Assembly (NCBI RefSeq): GCF_003967355.1
Contig: NZ_BIFH01000046.1
Coordinates: 1 to 64,000, forward strand
Direction of reading: 5' to 3'
From: Embleya hyalina
Lineage (GTDB): Bacteria > Actinomycetota > Actinomycetes > Streptomycetales > Streptomycetaceae
Length of the DNA stretch: 64,000 nt
Shown here: positions 27,773 to 36,331 of the stretch, piece by piece
Layout of the letters: each line of letters opens with the position of its first letter
Numbering within the stretch: position 1 is the first letter of the stretch
Made by a program: the position numbers and the translations under genes
The notes under the pieces: model-generated
The model's database searches: none
Told to the model about the DNA's origin: nothing
What the model saw: only the letters and a program-made list of their open reading frames with translations

Positions 27773-28297
27773 TCAGGGGCGGCCGGGGCGGAACGAACGC
27801 CACCCGTCGCCCCACGGTTCGTCCCAACCCGCCGGCAGCGGCGACAGGGCCCCCGGCGGCGGGGCCGGCAGCACGGACGGAGCGGGCGGGGCGGGCGGAG
27901 CGGCGGGCGGCACGGGAGTGGCCGGCGTCGCCCGGGGCTGCGGCGGAGTCGGCGGGGCGGGCGCGCGCACGGGGGAGGAGGCCAGCGGACTGGCCGCGGT
28001 CATCGGGTTCGGCGGCAGCAGCGGTTCGCTCTCCTCGAGACGTGCCAACTCGCGTCCGACGGCGAAGCGTTCCAGGCGCCCCCGGACCTCTTCCGGCTCC
28101 CGGGAGACCGATAGCTCCCGATCGAGGCCGAACTCCTCGGCCGCCGCGCCCGGCAGCAGGTTCGCCTGCGGGGGCCTTCGCGGCAGCCCCGATTCGGTCG
28201 TACCGTCGACCATCGGAAGGCGGGCCGCTTGTGCCGCGCGCCTGCTGTTGTCGTCCACCGAACCCCACCTCGGTTCGTTGTTGGGCCTGCGCCTCAA
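27773..28297 (-). CDS. Conservon-associated protein sharing the kinase tail motifs
   Basis: About 174 residues, largely disordered. The N-terminal half contains GLPRRPPQANLLPGA (about 37-51) and PEEVRGRLERF (about 68-78). Both recur in the C-terminal tail of the conservon kinase encoded at 29915-33976, as GLPRRVPRANLVPGG and [11 protein letters not shown]. The C-terminal half is Pro/Ala-rich and ends WGDGWRSFRPGRP. There is no membrane segment. It is downstream of the conservon GTPase on the same strand, 250 bases away across an inverted repeat, and its stop is only 19 bases from the convergent cimA stop. Possibly a soluble competitor or adaptor for whatever binds the kinase tail. Confidence 0.7.
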   Translation of the reverse strand: MRRRPNNEPRWGSVDDNSRRAAQAARLPMVDGTTESGLPRRPPQANLLPGAAAEEFGLDRELSVSREPEEVRGRLERFAVGRELARLEESEPLLPPNPMTAASPLASSPVRAPAPPTPPQPRATPATPVPPAAPPAPPAPSVLPAPPPGALSPLPAGWDEPWGDGWRSFRPGRP

Positions 28298-28461
28298 AAC
28301 GTTCTGATATCAATTGGGCAACAGATGGCTATGGGAGGACCCTAGCAATGCGTGAGCCGAGGCGGGGACTCGGCCGGGCATGTCGCCGCGTCCTGTCACA
28401 CGTTTGTCGAATTCCCCGTACAACCCTCGGGAATCCCGCCCCGTGCGTTCGCACGGCGACA

Positions 28462-28502
28462 ACACCTCAGGCGAACCCCGCAATGGGATTCGCCTGAGGT
28501 GT
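28462..28502 (-). terminator. Stem-loop after the conservon GTPase gene
   Basis: Perfect 14-bp inverted repeat ACACCTCAGGCGAA / TTCGCCTGAGGTGT with a 13-base spacer, 46 bases past the GTPase stop on the minus strand. There is no T-run, so termination would be factor-dependent or incomplete. A second palindrome, CCGTGCG-TT-CGCACGG, lies at 28441-28456. Confidence 0.55.
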
Positions 28503-28547
28503 GTTGGTGCACGATACGAAAAAAACAGGTGGAACAGGTACCGAAGG

Positions 28548-29138
28548 TCAGCGCAGGCGAGCCATCAGAGCATGCTCGACCAGCGTGATCAGGGTCGACT
28601 TGGCCGATTCGCGGCGCCGTGCGTCACAGCTCACGATCGGGGTGTCGGGCCCTATTTGCAATGCCTCGCGGACATCCTCCGCGTGGTGGGTCTGCAATCC
28701 GTCGAAGCAGTTCAACGCGACGATGAACGGCAGACCGCTGTTCTCGAAGTAGTCGATCGCGGGGAAACAATCGGCGAGTCGGCGGGTGTCCACCAGAACC
28801 ACGGCGCCGATCGCGCCGCGGACCAGGTCGTCCCACATGAACCAGAATCGGTGCTGACCCGGAGTACCGAACAGGTACAGGATCAGATCCTCGTCCAGCG
28901 TGATGCGACCGAAGTCCATCGCGACCGTGGTGGTCTGCTTGTCCGGCGTCGCCGACAGGTCGTCGACCCCGGCGCTGGCGGACGTCATGACCGCTTCGGT
29001 ACGCAGCGGAGCGATCTCCGAGACGGCACCGACGAGCGTGGTCTTGCCCACGCCGAATCCGCCGGCGACGACGATTTTCGCCGACGTGGTGGAGGACCTG
29101 GCGGGGACCGGGCCCGGGCTAGAGCTTGCGAAGTCCAC
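28548..29138 (-). CDS. Conservon GTPase (CvnD-type)
   Basis: About 196 residues. Small ATP/GTP-binding protein of the conservon set. The P-loop is VVAGGFGVGKTTLVG (about residue 20). The switch region is TTTVAMDFGRI, then LYLFGTPGQHRFWFMWDDL in place of the DxxG motif, and ALNCFDG in place of NKxD. Such proteins form a membrane-associated complex with the kinase, Roadblock and DUF742 proteins and resemble eukaryotic G-protein signalling. The GTG start at 29138 overlaps the preceding gene by 20 bases, which indicates translational coupling. Last gene of the four-gene block. Confidence 0.9.
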   Translation of the reverse strand: MDFASSSPGPVPARSSTTSAKIVVAGGFGVGKTTLVGAVSEIAPLRTEAVMTSASAGVDDLSATPDKQTTTVAMDFGRITLDEDLILYLFGTPGQHRFWFMWDDLVRGAIGAVVLVDTRRLADCFPAIDYFENSGLPFIVALNCFDGLQTHHAEDVREALQIGPDTPIVSCDARRRESAKSTLITLVEHALMARLR

Positions 29139-29493
29139 TGAGCACCCTTTCGAGCAGCGTGACGTCCGGCTGCCCCTGGTCGTTCCCGGGCTGGTGGATG
29201 ACCACCAGGCCGGCTTCGGCGAGATCCGCGACGAGGACGCGGGCGACACCGAGCGGGATGGTGAGCAGAGCCGAGATCTCGGCTACCGACTTGACCTCCC
29301 GACACAGCGCGCAGATGCGCTGGTGCTCGGGCAACAGGCCGGGTGGATTGGCCACCTGAGGTGTCGTGGTGACCAAGGCCTCCAGCGCGAGCTGATAGCG
29401 AGGCCGGGTACGACCACCGGTCATGGCATACGGGCGGACCAGGGTCTCGTGAAACTCCTGGTCCCCGTGATCGGACATATCCGAAGGTGTCAT
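29119..29493 (-). CDS. Conservon DUF742 protein (CvnC-type)
   Basis: About 124 residues. DUF742 signature: LVRPYAMTGGRTRPRYQL near the N terminus, then QRICALCREVKSVAEISALL and a winged-helix-like end, LPLGVARVLVADLAEAGLV in form. Its ATG overlaps the Roadblock stop (ATGA). A later ATG at 29478 is also in frame. The HTH-like fold in this family suggests a scaffold or a DNA-binding role, which remains open. Confidence 0.9.
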   Translation of the reverse strand: MTPSDMSDHGDQEFHETLVRPYAMTGGRTRPRYQLALEALVTTTPQVANPPGLLPEHQRICALCREVKSVAEISALLTIPLGVARVLVADLAEAGLVVIHQPGNDQGQPDVTLLERVLSGLRKL

Positions 29494-29918
29494 CGCGGCA
29501 GTGCACCTTGGAGTTCGGCGCGCAGCGCCGGCGTGAGCACGGCGCCCGCGCGATCGACGAGCAGGGCCATCTCGTAGCCGATCAGGCCGATGTCGCACTC
29601 CGGCGACGCCAGCACGGCCAACGAGGAGCCGTCCGAAATCGACATGATAAAGAGGAAACCCCGTTCCATTTCCACGACCGTCTGGGTGACGTGCCCGCCC
29701 TCGAAGATACGGGACGCACCCTGGGTCAGGCTGGTCAAACCCGATGCGACGGCGGCGAGCTGGTCGGCCCGGTCGCGAGGGAAGCCCTCGGACAGGGCGA
29801 GCAGCAGGCCGTCCGCGGAGACCACGACCGTGTGCGACACCCCGGGGGTGTTGTCCACGAAGTTCGTGATCAGCCAGTTCAGGTTCTGCGCGGCCTGGCT
29901 CAACGACTTCTCAGTCAT
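29490..29918 (-). CDS. Conservon Roadblock/LC7 protein (CvnB-type)
   Basis: About 142 residues, single Roadblock/LC7 domain: LNWLITNFVDNTPGVSHTVV, VSADGLLLALSEG, then MERGFLFIMSISDGSSLAVL. Such proteins dimerise and bind the small GTPase, possibly controlling its nucleotide state. It overlaps the kinase stop by four bases (ATGA) and is coupled to the DUF742 gene. Confidence 0.92.
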   Translation of the reverse strand: MTEKSLSQAAQNLNWLITNFVDNTPGVSHTVVVSADGLLLALSEGFPRDRADQLAAVASGLTSLTQGASRIFEGGHVTQTVVEMERGFLFIMSISDGSSLAVLASPECDIGLIGYEMALLVDRAGAVLTPALRAELQGALPR

Positions 29919-32900
29919 GCCTGCTCCTGGTTGTTCTCGTCACGAGGTCGAGGGGCGGATCCCCCGGCCCCGGCGGTGCGACCCTGCTGGATGCCCCGGC
30001 GGAAGTTGGTCAGCCGTCCACGGACCTCGTCGGGCGACCGGGACAGGCCCGGCCCGCTCGGCGCGGTCGGTCGACCCGGCTCCCGACGGGACCCGGCCGC
30101 GGCAGAGCCCGCACCCGTGTGACCCGGGGCCTGAGCCCCGCCGGACTGCTCGACGCCGCCCGGCACCAGGTTGGCGCGGGGTACACGTCGGGGCAGGCCC
30201 GCTCCGGTGGTGCCACCCGAGGACGGCTCACGAGCGGCCTCGGCCGCGCGCCAACCGTCGTCACCCGCGGAGTACCAACCCGACTGCGGCCCCTGCGGGC
30301 CGCCGGCGGGAGAGACCGCGGCGGACTGCTCGACGACCTCGTCCGGCTCCGTCGGCGTCCCGAACATGTCGGTGGCGGGCTGCTGACGCCCACCTCCGAA
30401 CGCCGGTGCCGGCTCGGCCGGTGCCTGCGGCGGATTGGTCGCCATCGGCACCCGACGGTCGAGATCGCCCAACGGACCCGGATCCGGGAGCGCCTGCTCG
30501 CCTGCCGGTACGGCTCGCTCCCCGCCTCGCGGCGTGGAACGGACCTGCGCGGCACGCATCCGACCGCCGCGGTTGCCCTGGCGGTGGAACCAGTCCGACT
30601 CGAGTGTGTCGAAGATGGGAAGCCTACCGTCGTCCCCGGTGCTCGGGGGCGCACTCATGTCCAACTCGGACGGAGCAGGCACCTGTTCGGCGATTTCCTG
30701 CGCACCGACGGGCGCGAACGGACCGGTTTCCGAGCGACCCGGACCGGCCGGCTCGAACGGCGAGACCGTCGGACGCACATCACCCTGCGGGCCGCGGACC
30801 TGCTCGGCCCGGGTGTGCTCGTCCTGCTCCGACCGCACCGGCAGGGGACGCGCCTGCGCCGGACCGCGCAGCACGGGCAGCGCGTCGCCGGTGTCCATCC
30901 CGAGTTCGTCCCCGGACTCGGTCGCCCGCTGCGGCAGTTCGTCGCGACGGGTCAACTCCTCCCGGCGCGGCGCGTCGTAGCCGGACGGCACCTCGGCCGG
31001 CGGCGCGACGGGCTCGATCGGCGGCAGCGGTGCCACCGGGGTGAGTTCGTCGTACTCGGTGCCCCAGGTCGGACGCTGCGGCTCGTCCCGCAGCGGTGCG
31101 AGCTCCGCACCCGGGCCGCCGAACGGCTGCCCGGACTGCTCGTATCCGAGCGGGTCGACGTCGGCCGCGGGGCGCGGCTCGTCCGCGTATCCGAACGGGG
31201 ACGCGAACTGCGAGGTGTCGCCCGCGCGTACGCTCCCGTCGCCGAACTGCGGCGCGGCCGGGAAGGACCCGGTGTCGGTGCCGAACGGCGCCTGCTGCGC
31301 CTCGACGCCGAGGTTGTCCTCGACGGTGCCGAACATCGGCGCCGGCGGCGCGGCCGGGAAGGCGCCCGTGTCCTGGTCCCGGGCCGGCGGCCCGACCGGT
31401 GCGAACGGGTTGTCCGAACCGGGCGTGGCCGGCGGCGGCGAACTCGGCGCGCGGTGCGCGCCGGTGCTGTGTACGCCCGGCTCGCCCGCGAACGGGTTCA
31501 CCGTGCCCGGGTACGGCGTGTCCTGCCCGGTGGAGGCGTCCTGGAAGGAGGGTGCCTCGAAGGACTGGGTGCTGCCGTAGGACGGCTCCTGCTGCACCGG
31601 CGCCTGGGCGGGCCGGTCCTCCGCGACCGGCGTCGGCTGGGGCGGCTGGTTGATCGGCTGTACCGGCGTCTCGGCGCTGCGCTGCGGCAGTTCGCGCCGC
31701 CGGTTGCGCTCCTGCGCCCGGCTGCCCACCCGGGGACCGGGCAGGGCGGGCGCGGCGGGCGTGGCCGAGGGCAGTTCCTCGCTCCAGCCGGACACCGCCG
31801 CCGCGGTCTTGTCGCCGCCCTTGCTCCACCCGTCGCCGCCACCGGGGCGGTCGCCCTGGATGAGCTCGATCGGGAGCATGACCAGCGCGGTGGTACCGCC
31901 ACCCTCGCCCGGCCGGAGCTGGACGCGGATGCCGTGCCGGGTGGCCAGTCGGCCGACCACGAACAGACCCATGCGACGCGAGATGGAGACGTCCACCACC
32001 GGCGGACGGGCCAGCCGCTGGTTGGCGTCGGCGAGGTCGTCGCCGGTGAGCCCGATGCCGTTGTCGTGGATCTCGATCAGCGCCCGGCCGTCGGGAAGGA
32101 TGTGGCCGGTGACGCGGACCTTGGTGTGCGGGCTGGAGAACGTGGTCGAGTTCTCCAGCAACTCGGCGAGCAGGTGCACGAGGTCGTTGACCGCGCGACC
32201 GGCGATGTCGGTGGTGGGCAGTGCGCCCAACTCGACCCGCTCGTACTGCTCCACCTCGGAGGCCGCGGCGCGCAGCACGTCGACCAGCGGAACCGGTCGG
32301 GTCCAGCGCCGGCCCGGCTCCTCGCCCGCGAGCACCAGGAGGTTCTCACCGTTGCGGCGCATGCGGGTGGCGAGGTGGTCGAGCTTGAACAGGTTGGCCA
32401 GCTGGTCCGGGTCCGCCTCGCGGTTCTCCAGGTCGGAGATGAGCGCGAGCTGACGCTGGATCAGGCTCTGGCTGCGGCGCGAGAGGTTGACGAACATCGA
32501 GTTGACGTTGCCACGCAGCAGGGCCTGTTCGGCGGCGAGTCGTACGGCCTCGGCGTGCACCGCGTCGAACGCGCGCGCCACCTGGCCGATCTCGTCCCGG
32601 GACAACACGCCGATCGGCTCGATGGCCAGGTCCACGTCGCCGGGGTCCGACTCGGAGAGCCGGCGCACCGTCTCGGGCAGCCGCTCCTCGGCGACCTCGA
32701 GCGCGGACCGACGCAGCGTGTTGAGCGAACGCACCAGCGAGCGGGCCACGATCACGCCGAGCAGGATGGTGATCAACAGCGCGCCGACGACGAGGATCGT
32801 GTTGACGAGGGCGTCGGTACGGGCCTGGTCGCGCAGGTCCTTTGAGGTGGCGATCAGCTTCTTGCCCAGCTGGGCCTCGACCTGACCGAGCGCGCCGATC

Positions 32901-33976
32901 TTGTCCGTGGACAGCGTCCACCAGGTCTGCTGGTTGAAGTCGGCGATGTTCTCCAGCTTGGCGTTGCCGCCGGGCTTGGGAGCGGACACCGCGGCGCCGA
33001 CCATGCCCTTGAACTGCTGGAAGGCCTCTTCGACCAGGGTGATCTTGTCCCGGCTGACGCCCGACTTGTACAGCGCGCTCCAGTCGGTGGGGGCGACGCT
33101 GGTGAACGCGCGGATCGCGTTCTGCTCGCCCTCGTTCAGCCGCGCGAGCGTCTCGCCCGCCTCCAGCGGGAGGTCGTTCGGCTTGAGCGCGTACGCGACG
33201 ACCGCGGCCCGCTGCGAGGACGCGTACGCCTTCGCCTCGCCGAACGAACCCAGCGCGCGGGCGCCCTGGATCAGGTCGGCGTCACGGGTGATCTCGGGCG
33301 CCTCCTGGTTGATCTGCAGCAGCTGCAGGATCATCTTGTTGTAGGCGTCGATCGTGCTGCGGGTGCTGGTCTTGAAGGCGTCCTGACGGGTGCGGTTCAA
33401 CTCCGTCAGCGAGTGGCCGATGTCCTTGAGCGTGGCACCGAGCACCGGCATCGAGTCGGTGTTCAGCTTCGCGGCGGTCGCGTTGTAGACGGTGACCTGG
33501 TCGTCGGTGGTCTTCTTGGCCTTGTTCACCTCGCCCGTCAGATCCGCCGGCGGAGCCACGCTCGCCTGCGCGAGCAGGTCGCGTTCCTGCTCCAGCCACG
33601 CGGCCAGCGTCGACGCCTGGTCGATGATGGCCGATGCCTTTTGCACCGTGTCCATCTCTTGCGTCTTGTCGATCGACGACTGGATACGCAGGCCGCCGAG
33701 CAACGCGGCGACCACGACCGGGAGCAGGAGCAGCGCGGTGATCCGGGTACGGATGCGCCAGTTCCCGATCGAGAACAGCAACTTGAGCCGGGACGGTGCC
33801 GCCCCGGCGGGCCGGGCTGCCCCGGCGCCGGCTATGGAATCCCCGACGGGGTCGGGGGTCTCGTTGGCGTCCTGGGGTCCGCTGGCTTGCTGCGGGGCTC
33901 GCACCTCCGGCGTGGCGGGGCCGGCCGTGGCCGGGGCCCCTGCGGAGTCGTGCTGCTTCTTCCGACGTCCCTGCAC
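29915..33976 (-). CDS. Conservon sensor kinase with nitrate/nitrite-sensing domain (CvnA-type)
   Basis: About 1353 residues. A basic N terminus precedes a membrane helix (ITALLLLPVVVAALLGGL, about 79-96). An extracellular helical NIT domain (about 105-375) and a second helix (LVVGALLITILLGVIVA, about 392-408) lead to a HAMP region. The ATPase core contains LAELLENSTTFSSP (N box, about 595) and HDNGIGL (about 634). A possible phospho-acceptor His is in LDHLATRMRRNG. From about residue 690 to the end is a long Pro/Gly/Gln-rich disordered tail. Near its end are GLPRRVPRANLVPGG and [14 protein letters not shown]. The GTG at 33976 begins VQGRRKK; the open frame upstream lacks coding features. First gene of the conservon. 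Confidence 0.9.
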   Translation of the reverse strand: MQGRRKKQHDSAGAPATAGPATPEVRAPQQASGPQDANETPDPVGDSIAGAGAARPAGAAPSRLKLLFSIGNWRIRTRITALLLLPVVVAALLGGLRIQSSIDKTQEMDTVQKASAIIDQASTLAAWLEQERDLLAQASVAPPADLTGEVNKAKKTTDDQVTVYNATAAKLNTDSMPVLGATLKDIGHSLTELNRTRQDAFKTSTRSTIDAYNKMILQLLQINQEAPEITRDADLIQGARALGSFGEAKAYASSQRAAVVAYALKPNDLPLEAGETLARLNEGEQNAIRAFTSVAPTDWSALYKSGVSRDKITLVEEAFQQFKGMVGAAVSAPKPGGNAKLENIADFNQQTWWTLSTDKIGALGQVEAQLGKKLIATSKDLRDQARTDALVNTILVVGALLITILLGVIVARSLVRSLNTLRRSALEVAEERLPETVRRLSESDPGDVDLAIEPIGVLSRDEIGQVARAFDAVHAEAVRLAAEQALLRGNVNSMFVNLSRRSQSLIQRQLALISDLENREADPDQLANLFKLDHLATRMRRNGENLLVLAGEEPGRRWTRPVPLVDVLRAAASEVEQYERVELGALPTTDIAGRAVNDLVHLLAELLENSTTFSSPHTKVRVTGHILPDGRALIEIHDNGIGLTGDDLADANQRLARPPVVDVSISRRMGLFVVGRLATRHGIRVQLRPGEGGGTTALVMLPIELIQGDRPGGGDGWSKGGDKTAAAVSGWSEELPSATPAAPALPGPRVGSRAQERNRRRELPQRSAETPVQPINQPPQPTPVAEDRPAQAPVQQEPSYGSTQSFEAPSFQDASTGQDTPYPGTVNPFAGEPGVHSTGAHRAPSSPPPATPGSDNPFAPVGPPARDQDTGAFPAAPPAPMFGTVEDNLGVEAQQAPFGTDTGSFPAAPQFGDGSVRAGDTSQFASPFGYADEPRPAADVDPLGYEQSGQPFGGPGAELAPLRDEPQRPTWGTEYDELTPVAPLPPIEPVAPPAEVPSGYDAPRREELTRRDELPQRATESGDELGMDTGDALPVLRGPAQARPLPVRSEQDEHTRAEQVRGPQGDVRPTVSPFEPAGPGRSETGPFAPVGAQEIAEQVPAPSELDMSAPPSTGDDGRLPIFDTLESDWFHRQGNRGGRMRAAQVRSTPRGGERAVPAGEQALPDPGPLGDLDRRVPMATNPPQAPAEPAPAFGGGRQQPATDMFGTPTEPDEVVEQSAAVSPAGGPQGPQSGWYSAGDDGWRAAEAAREPSSGGTTGAGLPRRVPRANLVPGGVEQSGGAQAPGHTGAGSAAAGSRREPGRPTAPSGPGLSRSPDEVRGRLTNFRRGIQQGRTAGAGGSAPRPRDENNQEQA

Positions 33977-34494
33977 TAGCGTCGCAACCTCTTGTGACCA
34001 GTCGTTAGACCCGCCGGTAAGGCGAGGCTCGTGTGCGCGTAAATCCCTGGATTCGCGTTCTTCCCAGGGCACCTCCGTCGCGCTCGCGCGACAAGGTGAA
34101 GGAACTCCGCTTGTTGGGAACCACCCCCGTGGTCGCAGGCATTTCAGCACAGCCACGGGGCCGCAACAAGATAGCGGGGTCCTGACAAACCATGATTCAA
34201 CCCGATCTCGGCAGTTAAGCCGTTTCGGGTGGTAATCGACCGGTATTAACGGACGATCAGGGGCAAAATGCCATACGTTTGTCGAGGTTCCGGGGAGGTG
34301 AAAATCACATATTGATGTGCCGGCTCGAACACCTGGTGTAAACCGTGATGTGCGGTCGGTAAGCAGCAGCCGTGGGTGACCCGTGACCACCCCCGACGTA
34401 ACCACGGGTAATCTTGGCGGGCAAGACCGCACAGGGTGCACGACATCGCACCCCGCGCGCATCTGTGGACGAGAACGAGCGAGAACCGGGAACC
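33977..34494. other. 518-base divergent intergenic region
   Basis: Lies between the minus-strand conservon and a plus-strand small gene. 34150-34330 is clearly less GC-rich than its surroundings and should hold promoters for one or both directions. I cannot place them reliably. No RNA gene seen. Confidence 0.4.
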
Positions 34495-34677
34495 GTGGAC
34501 ACCATCAGCACGCACCGCCCCAGCACGGCCAACCCCAGGCGTACGCAGGTCGACGCGGTGCTGCCGCGTCAGCGCACGGCAGAGGCCGCGCAGTCGGTCA
34601 TCGCCGAGGTGCGCACCGCGAACCCCCGGCGGACGAACCTGATGGACGCCCCGGTCGACGCCGCCGCCTCGGTCTGA
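34495..34677 (+). CDS. Small protein with two TANPRRT motifs
   Basis: About 60 residues from GTG 34495 (or 70 from GTG 34465). The motif TANPRRT occurs twice, near residues 11 and 44, separated by a short helical segment (AEAAQSVIAEVR). Third codon positions are almost all G or C, as in real genes. No membrane or signal segment and no family that I recognise. Confidence 0.55.
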   Translation: MDTISTHRPSTANPRRTQVDAVLPRQRTAEAAQSVIAEVRTANPRRTNLMDAPVDAAASV

Positions 34678-34849
34678 GCCGCCGCCGACCCGGATCCACC
34701 GCCGGCCGCACTCGTCACACCCCTCGCGCCCTTCGTACCGGTCACACCCGTCGCCCCCGCACCCGTCGCGGCGCGACGCCGAGCCGGGTCGGGCCCGCGT
34801 AGCCTTGGGCACGTCTCGTTCGTGACTCTCCGGCAAGGGTGACCCCATC

Positions 34850-35650
34850 GTGCGCATCGCCAGGTTCTCCACCGACGATTCCGTCTCCTTCGGGGTGGTG
34901 ACCGGCGACGCCGACCGACCCGAGTCGCTGGTCGTGCACGCCCTCGCGGGCCACCCCTTCGGCGAACTGCGGCCCACGGGCGCGCAACACGCGCTGTCCT
35001 CGGTACGCCTGCTCGCGCCGGTGCTGCCCAGCAAGGTGGTGGCGATCGGCAAGAACTACGCCGCGCACGCCGCCGAGATGGGAAGCGCGCTCCCGGACGC
35101 GCCGATCACCTTCCTCAAGCCGTCCACGTCCGTGATCGGACACGGCGACGGCATCGCGTACCCGCAGATCTCCGACGAGGTGCACCACGAGGCCGAACTG
35201 GCCGTGGTGATCGGCCGGATGTGCCGCGACGTGCCCGCCGAGCGGGTGGCCGAGGTGATCTTCGGCTTCACCTGCGCCAACGACGTGACCGCGCGCGACC
35301 TGCAGCGCACCGAGGGCCAGTGGGGCCGGGCCAAGGGCATGGACACCTTCTGCCCGCTGGGCCCGTGGGTGGAGACCGACATCACGCTCGACCAGGTCAC
35401 CGACGGCGAGGGGTTGACCGTGGCGTGCACGGTCAACGGCGAGGTGCGCCAGGCCGGCGGCACCGGGCAGATGATCCGCACCGTCGCCGAGTTGATCGTG
35501 CACGTCACCCAGGCGATGACGCTGCTGCCCGGCGACGTGCTGCTGACCGGCACACCGGCGGGGGTCGGACCGCTGCACGTGGGCGACCGGGTCTCGGTCA
35601 CCGTGGGTGGCGTCGGCACACTCACGAACACCGTGGTCAAGCGCGGCTGA
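34850..35650 (+). CDS. Fumarylacetoacetate hydrolase family protein
   Basis: About 266 residues. FAH fold with KVVAIGKNYAAHAAEMG, metal-binding Glu residues in EVHHEAELAVVIG, Asp in CANDVTARDLQ, and LTGTPAGVGPL near the C terminus. Members cleave or decarboxylate 1,3-dicarbonyl or 2-hydroxy-hexadienoate-type compounds; the substrate here is unknown. GTG start 34850. In Streptomyces, as I remember, this gene is followed by gltX; here it is followed directly by tRNA genes. Confidence 0.9.
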   Translation: MRIARFSTDDSVSFGVVTGDADRPESLVVHALAGHPFGELRPTGAQHALSSVRLLAPVLPSKVVAIGKNYAAHAAEMGSALPDAPITFLKPSTSVIGHGDGIAYPQISDEVHHEAELAVVIGRMCRDVPAERVAEVIFGFTCANDVTARDLQRTEGQWGRAKGMDTFCPLGPWVETDITLDQVTDGEGLTVACTVNGEVRQAGGTGQMIRTVAELIVHVTQAMTLLPGDVLLTGTPAGVGPLHVGDRVSVTVGGVGTLTNTVVKRG

Positions 35651-35724
35651 ACGGGTCGTCCGGGCACGTCGTGGGCGGGCCGGCCGGACTTGTGGTGGTT
35701 CGAACGGGGGGTCGGTAACCCGTT

Positions 35725-35753
35725 TTGGTCACGCGCGCCTCATCGGGTAAAGT
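35725..35753 (+). promoter_or_regulatory. Promoter of the tRNA-Gln/Glu cluster
   Basis: TTGGTC (35725-35730), 17-base spacer, TAAAGT (35748-35753): a good housekeeping-sigma promoter. Transcription would start near 35760, at a GTGCCGC / GCGGCAC stem-loop (35761-35785), about 75 bases before tRNA-Gln. Confidence 0.6.
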
Positions 35754-35834
35754 TCTTCTCGTGCCGCCCCGCAAGGGAGCGGCACGGAGCGAAGTCCTCG
35801 CAAAAGCCCCCGGGTAATGCGAAGGACCGAGCAT

Positions 35835-35906
35835 TGGGGTATGGGGTAATTGGCAGCCCGACGGTTTCTGGTTCCGTTAGTCTAGGTTCGAGTCCTGGTA
35901 CCCCAG
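35835..35906 (+). tRNA. tRNA-Gln (anticodon CTG)
   Basis: 72 bases. Acceptor TGGGGTA pairs with TACCCCA (35899-35905) and the discriminator is G. The anticodon loop is TTCTGGT with anticodon CTG, and the T-arm is CTAGG-TTCGAGT-CCTGG. CCA is not encoded (next bases CCG). Confidence 0.93.
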
Positions 35907-35956
35907 CCGCATCGCCTTCGGGCGATGTCGCTGGTAAGAGTTGATGATTGCGATCT

Positions 35957-36029
35957 GGCCCCGTTGTGTAGTGGCCTAGCACGCCGCCCTCTCAAGGCGG
36001 TAGCGCGGGTTCGAATCCCGTCGGGGCTA
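35957..36029 (+). tRNA. tRNA-Glu (anticodon CTC), copy 1
   Basis: 73 bases. Acceptor GGCCCCG pairs with CGGGGCT (first pair G-U) and the discriminator is A. The anticodon loop CTCTCAA has anticodon CTC, and the T-arm is GCGGG-TTCGAAT-CCCGT. The three following bases are CCA, so this copy encodes its own 3' end. It is 50 bases after tRNA-Gln. Confidence 0.95.
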
Positions 36030-36081
36030 CCAGATCGTCACCGTGTCGCCTCGGCGGCCCGGAGCAACACCGGCAATACGA

Positions 36082-36154
36082 GGCCCCGTTGTGTAGTGGC
36101 CTAGCACGCCGCCCTCTCAAGGCGGTAGCGCGGGTTCGAATCCCGTCGGGGCTA
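36082..36154 (+). tRNA. tRNA-Glu (anticodon CTC), copy 2
   Basis: Identical in all 73 bases to copy 1, exactly 125 bases downstream. The bases after the discriminator are CCT, so CCA must be added by enzyme. The 52-base spacer differs from other flanking sequence, so only the tRNA itself is duplicated. Confidence 0.95.
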
Positions 36155-36161
36155 CCTCGAA

Positions 36162-36202
36162 GAAGAAGACCTCTCGCAGTCGCGGGAGGTCTTCTTCGTT
36201 TT
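36162..36202 (+). terminator. tRNA cluster terminator
   Basis: GAAGAAGACCTCTCGC (36162-36177) pairs with GCGGGAGGTCTTCTTC (36182-36197), with one G-U pair and a four-base loop, followed by GTTTT. Strong intrinsic terminator. Confidence 0.85.
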
Positions 36203-36331
36203 CCCGGGCGCGGGTGCCGATGTGGGCGGCGACGCGGGAGACGCGTGGGTGGTCGGGTGCGCGGGCCGCGTCGGGGGATCGCGCCGGCGGTGGTGGCCCG
36301 GACGCCCGGCGGCGTCCGGGGCGGACGGGCG

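Noticed and set aside
30119-32845. Long plus-strand open frame opposite the conservon kinase
   Set aside because: Arg/Gly/Val-rich shadow of the kinase gene with no motifs.
35835-36154. tRNA cluster as an integration (att) site with a duplicated tRNA 3' end
   Set aside because: The duplicate is a complete tRNA gene, with no integrase or foreign-looking DNA between the copies.
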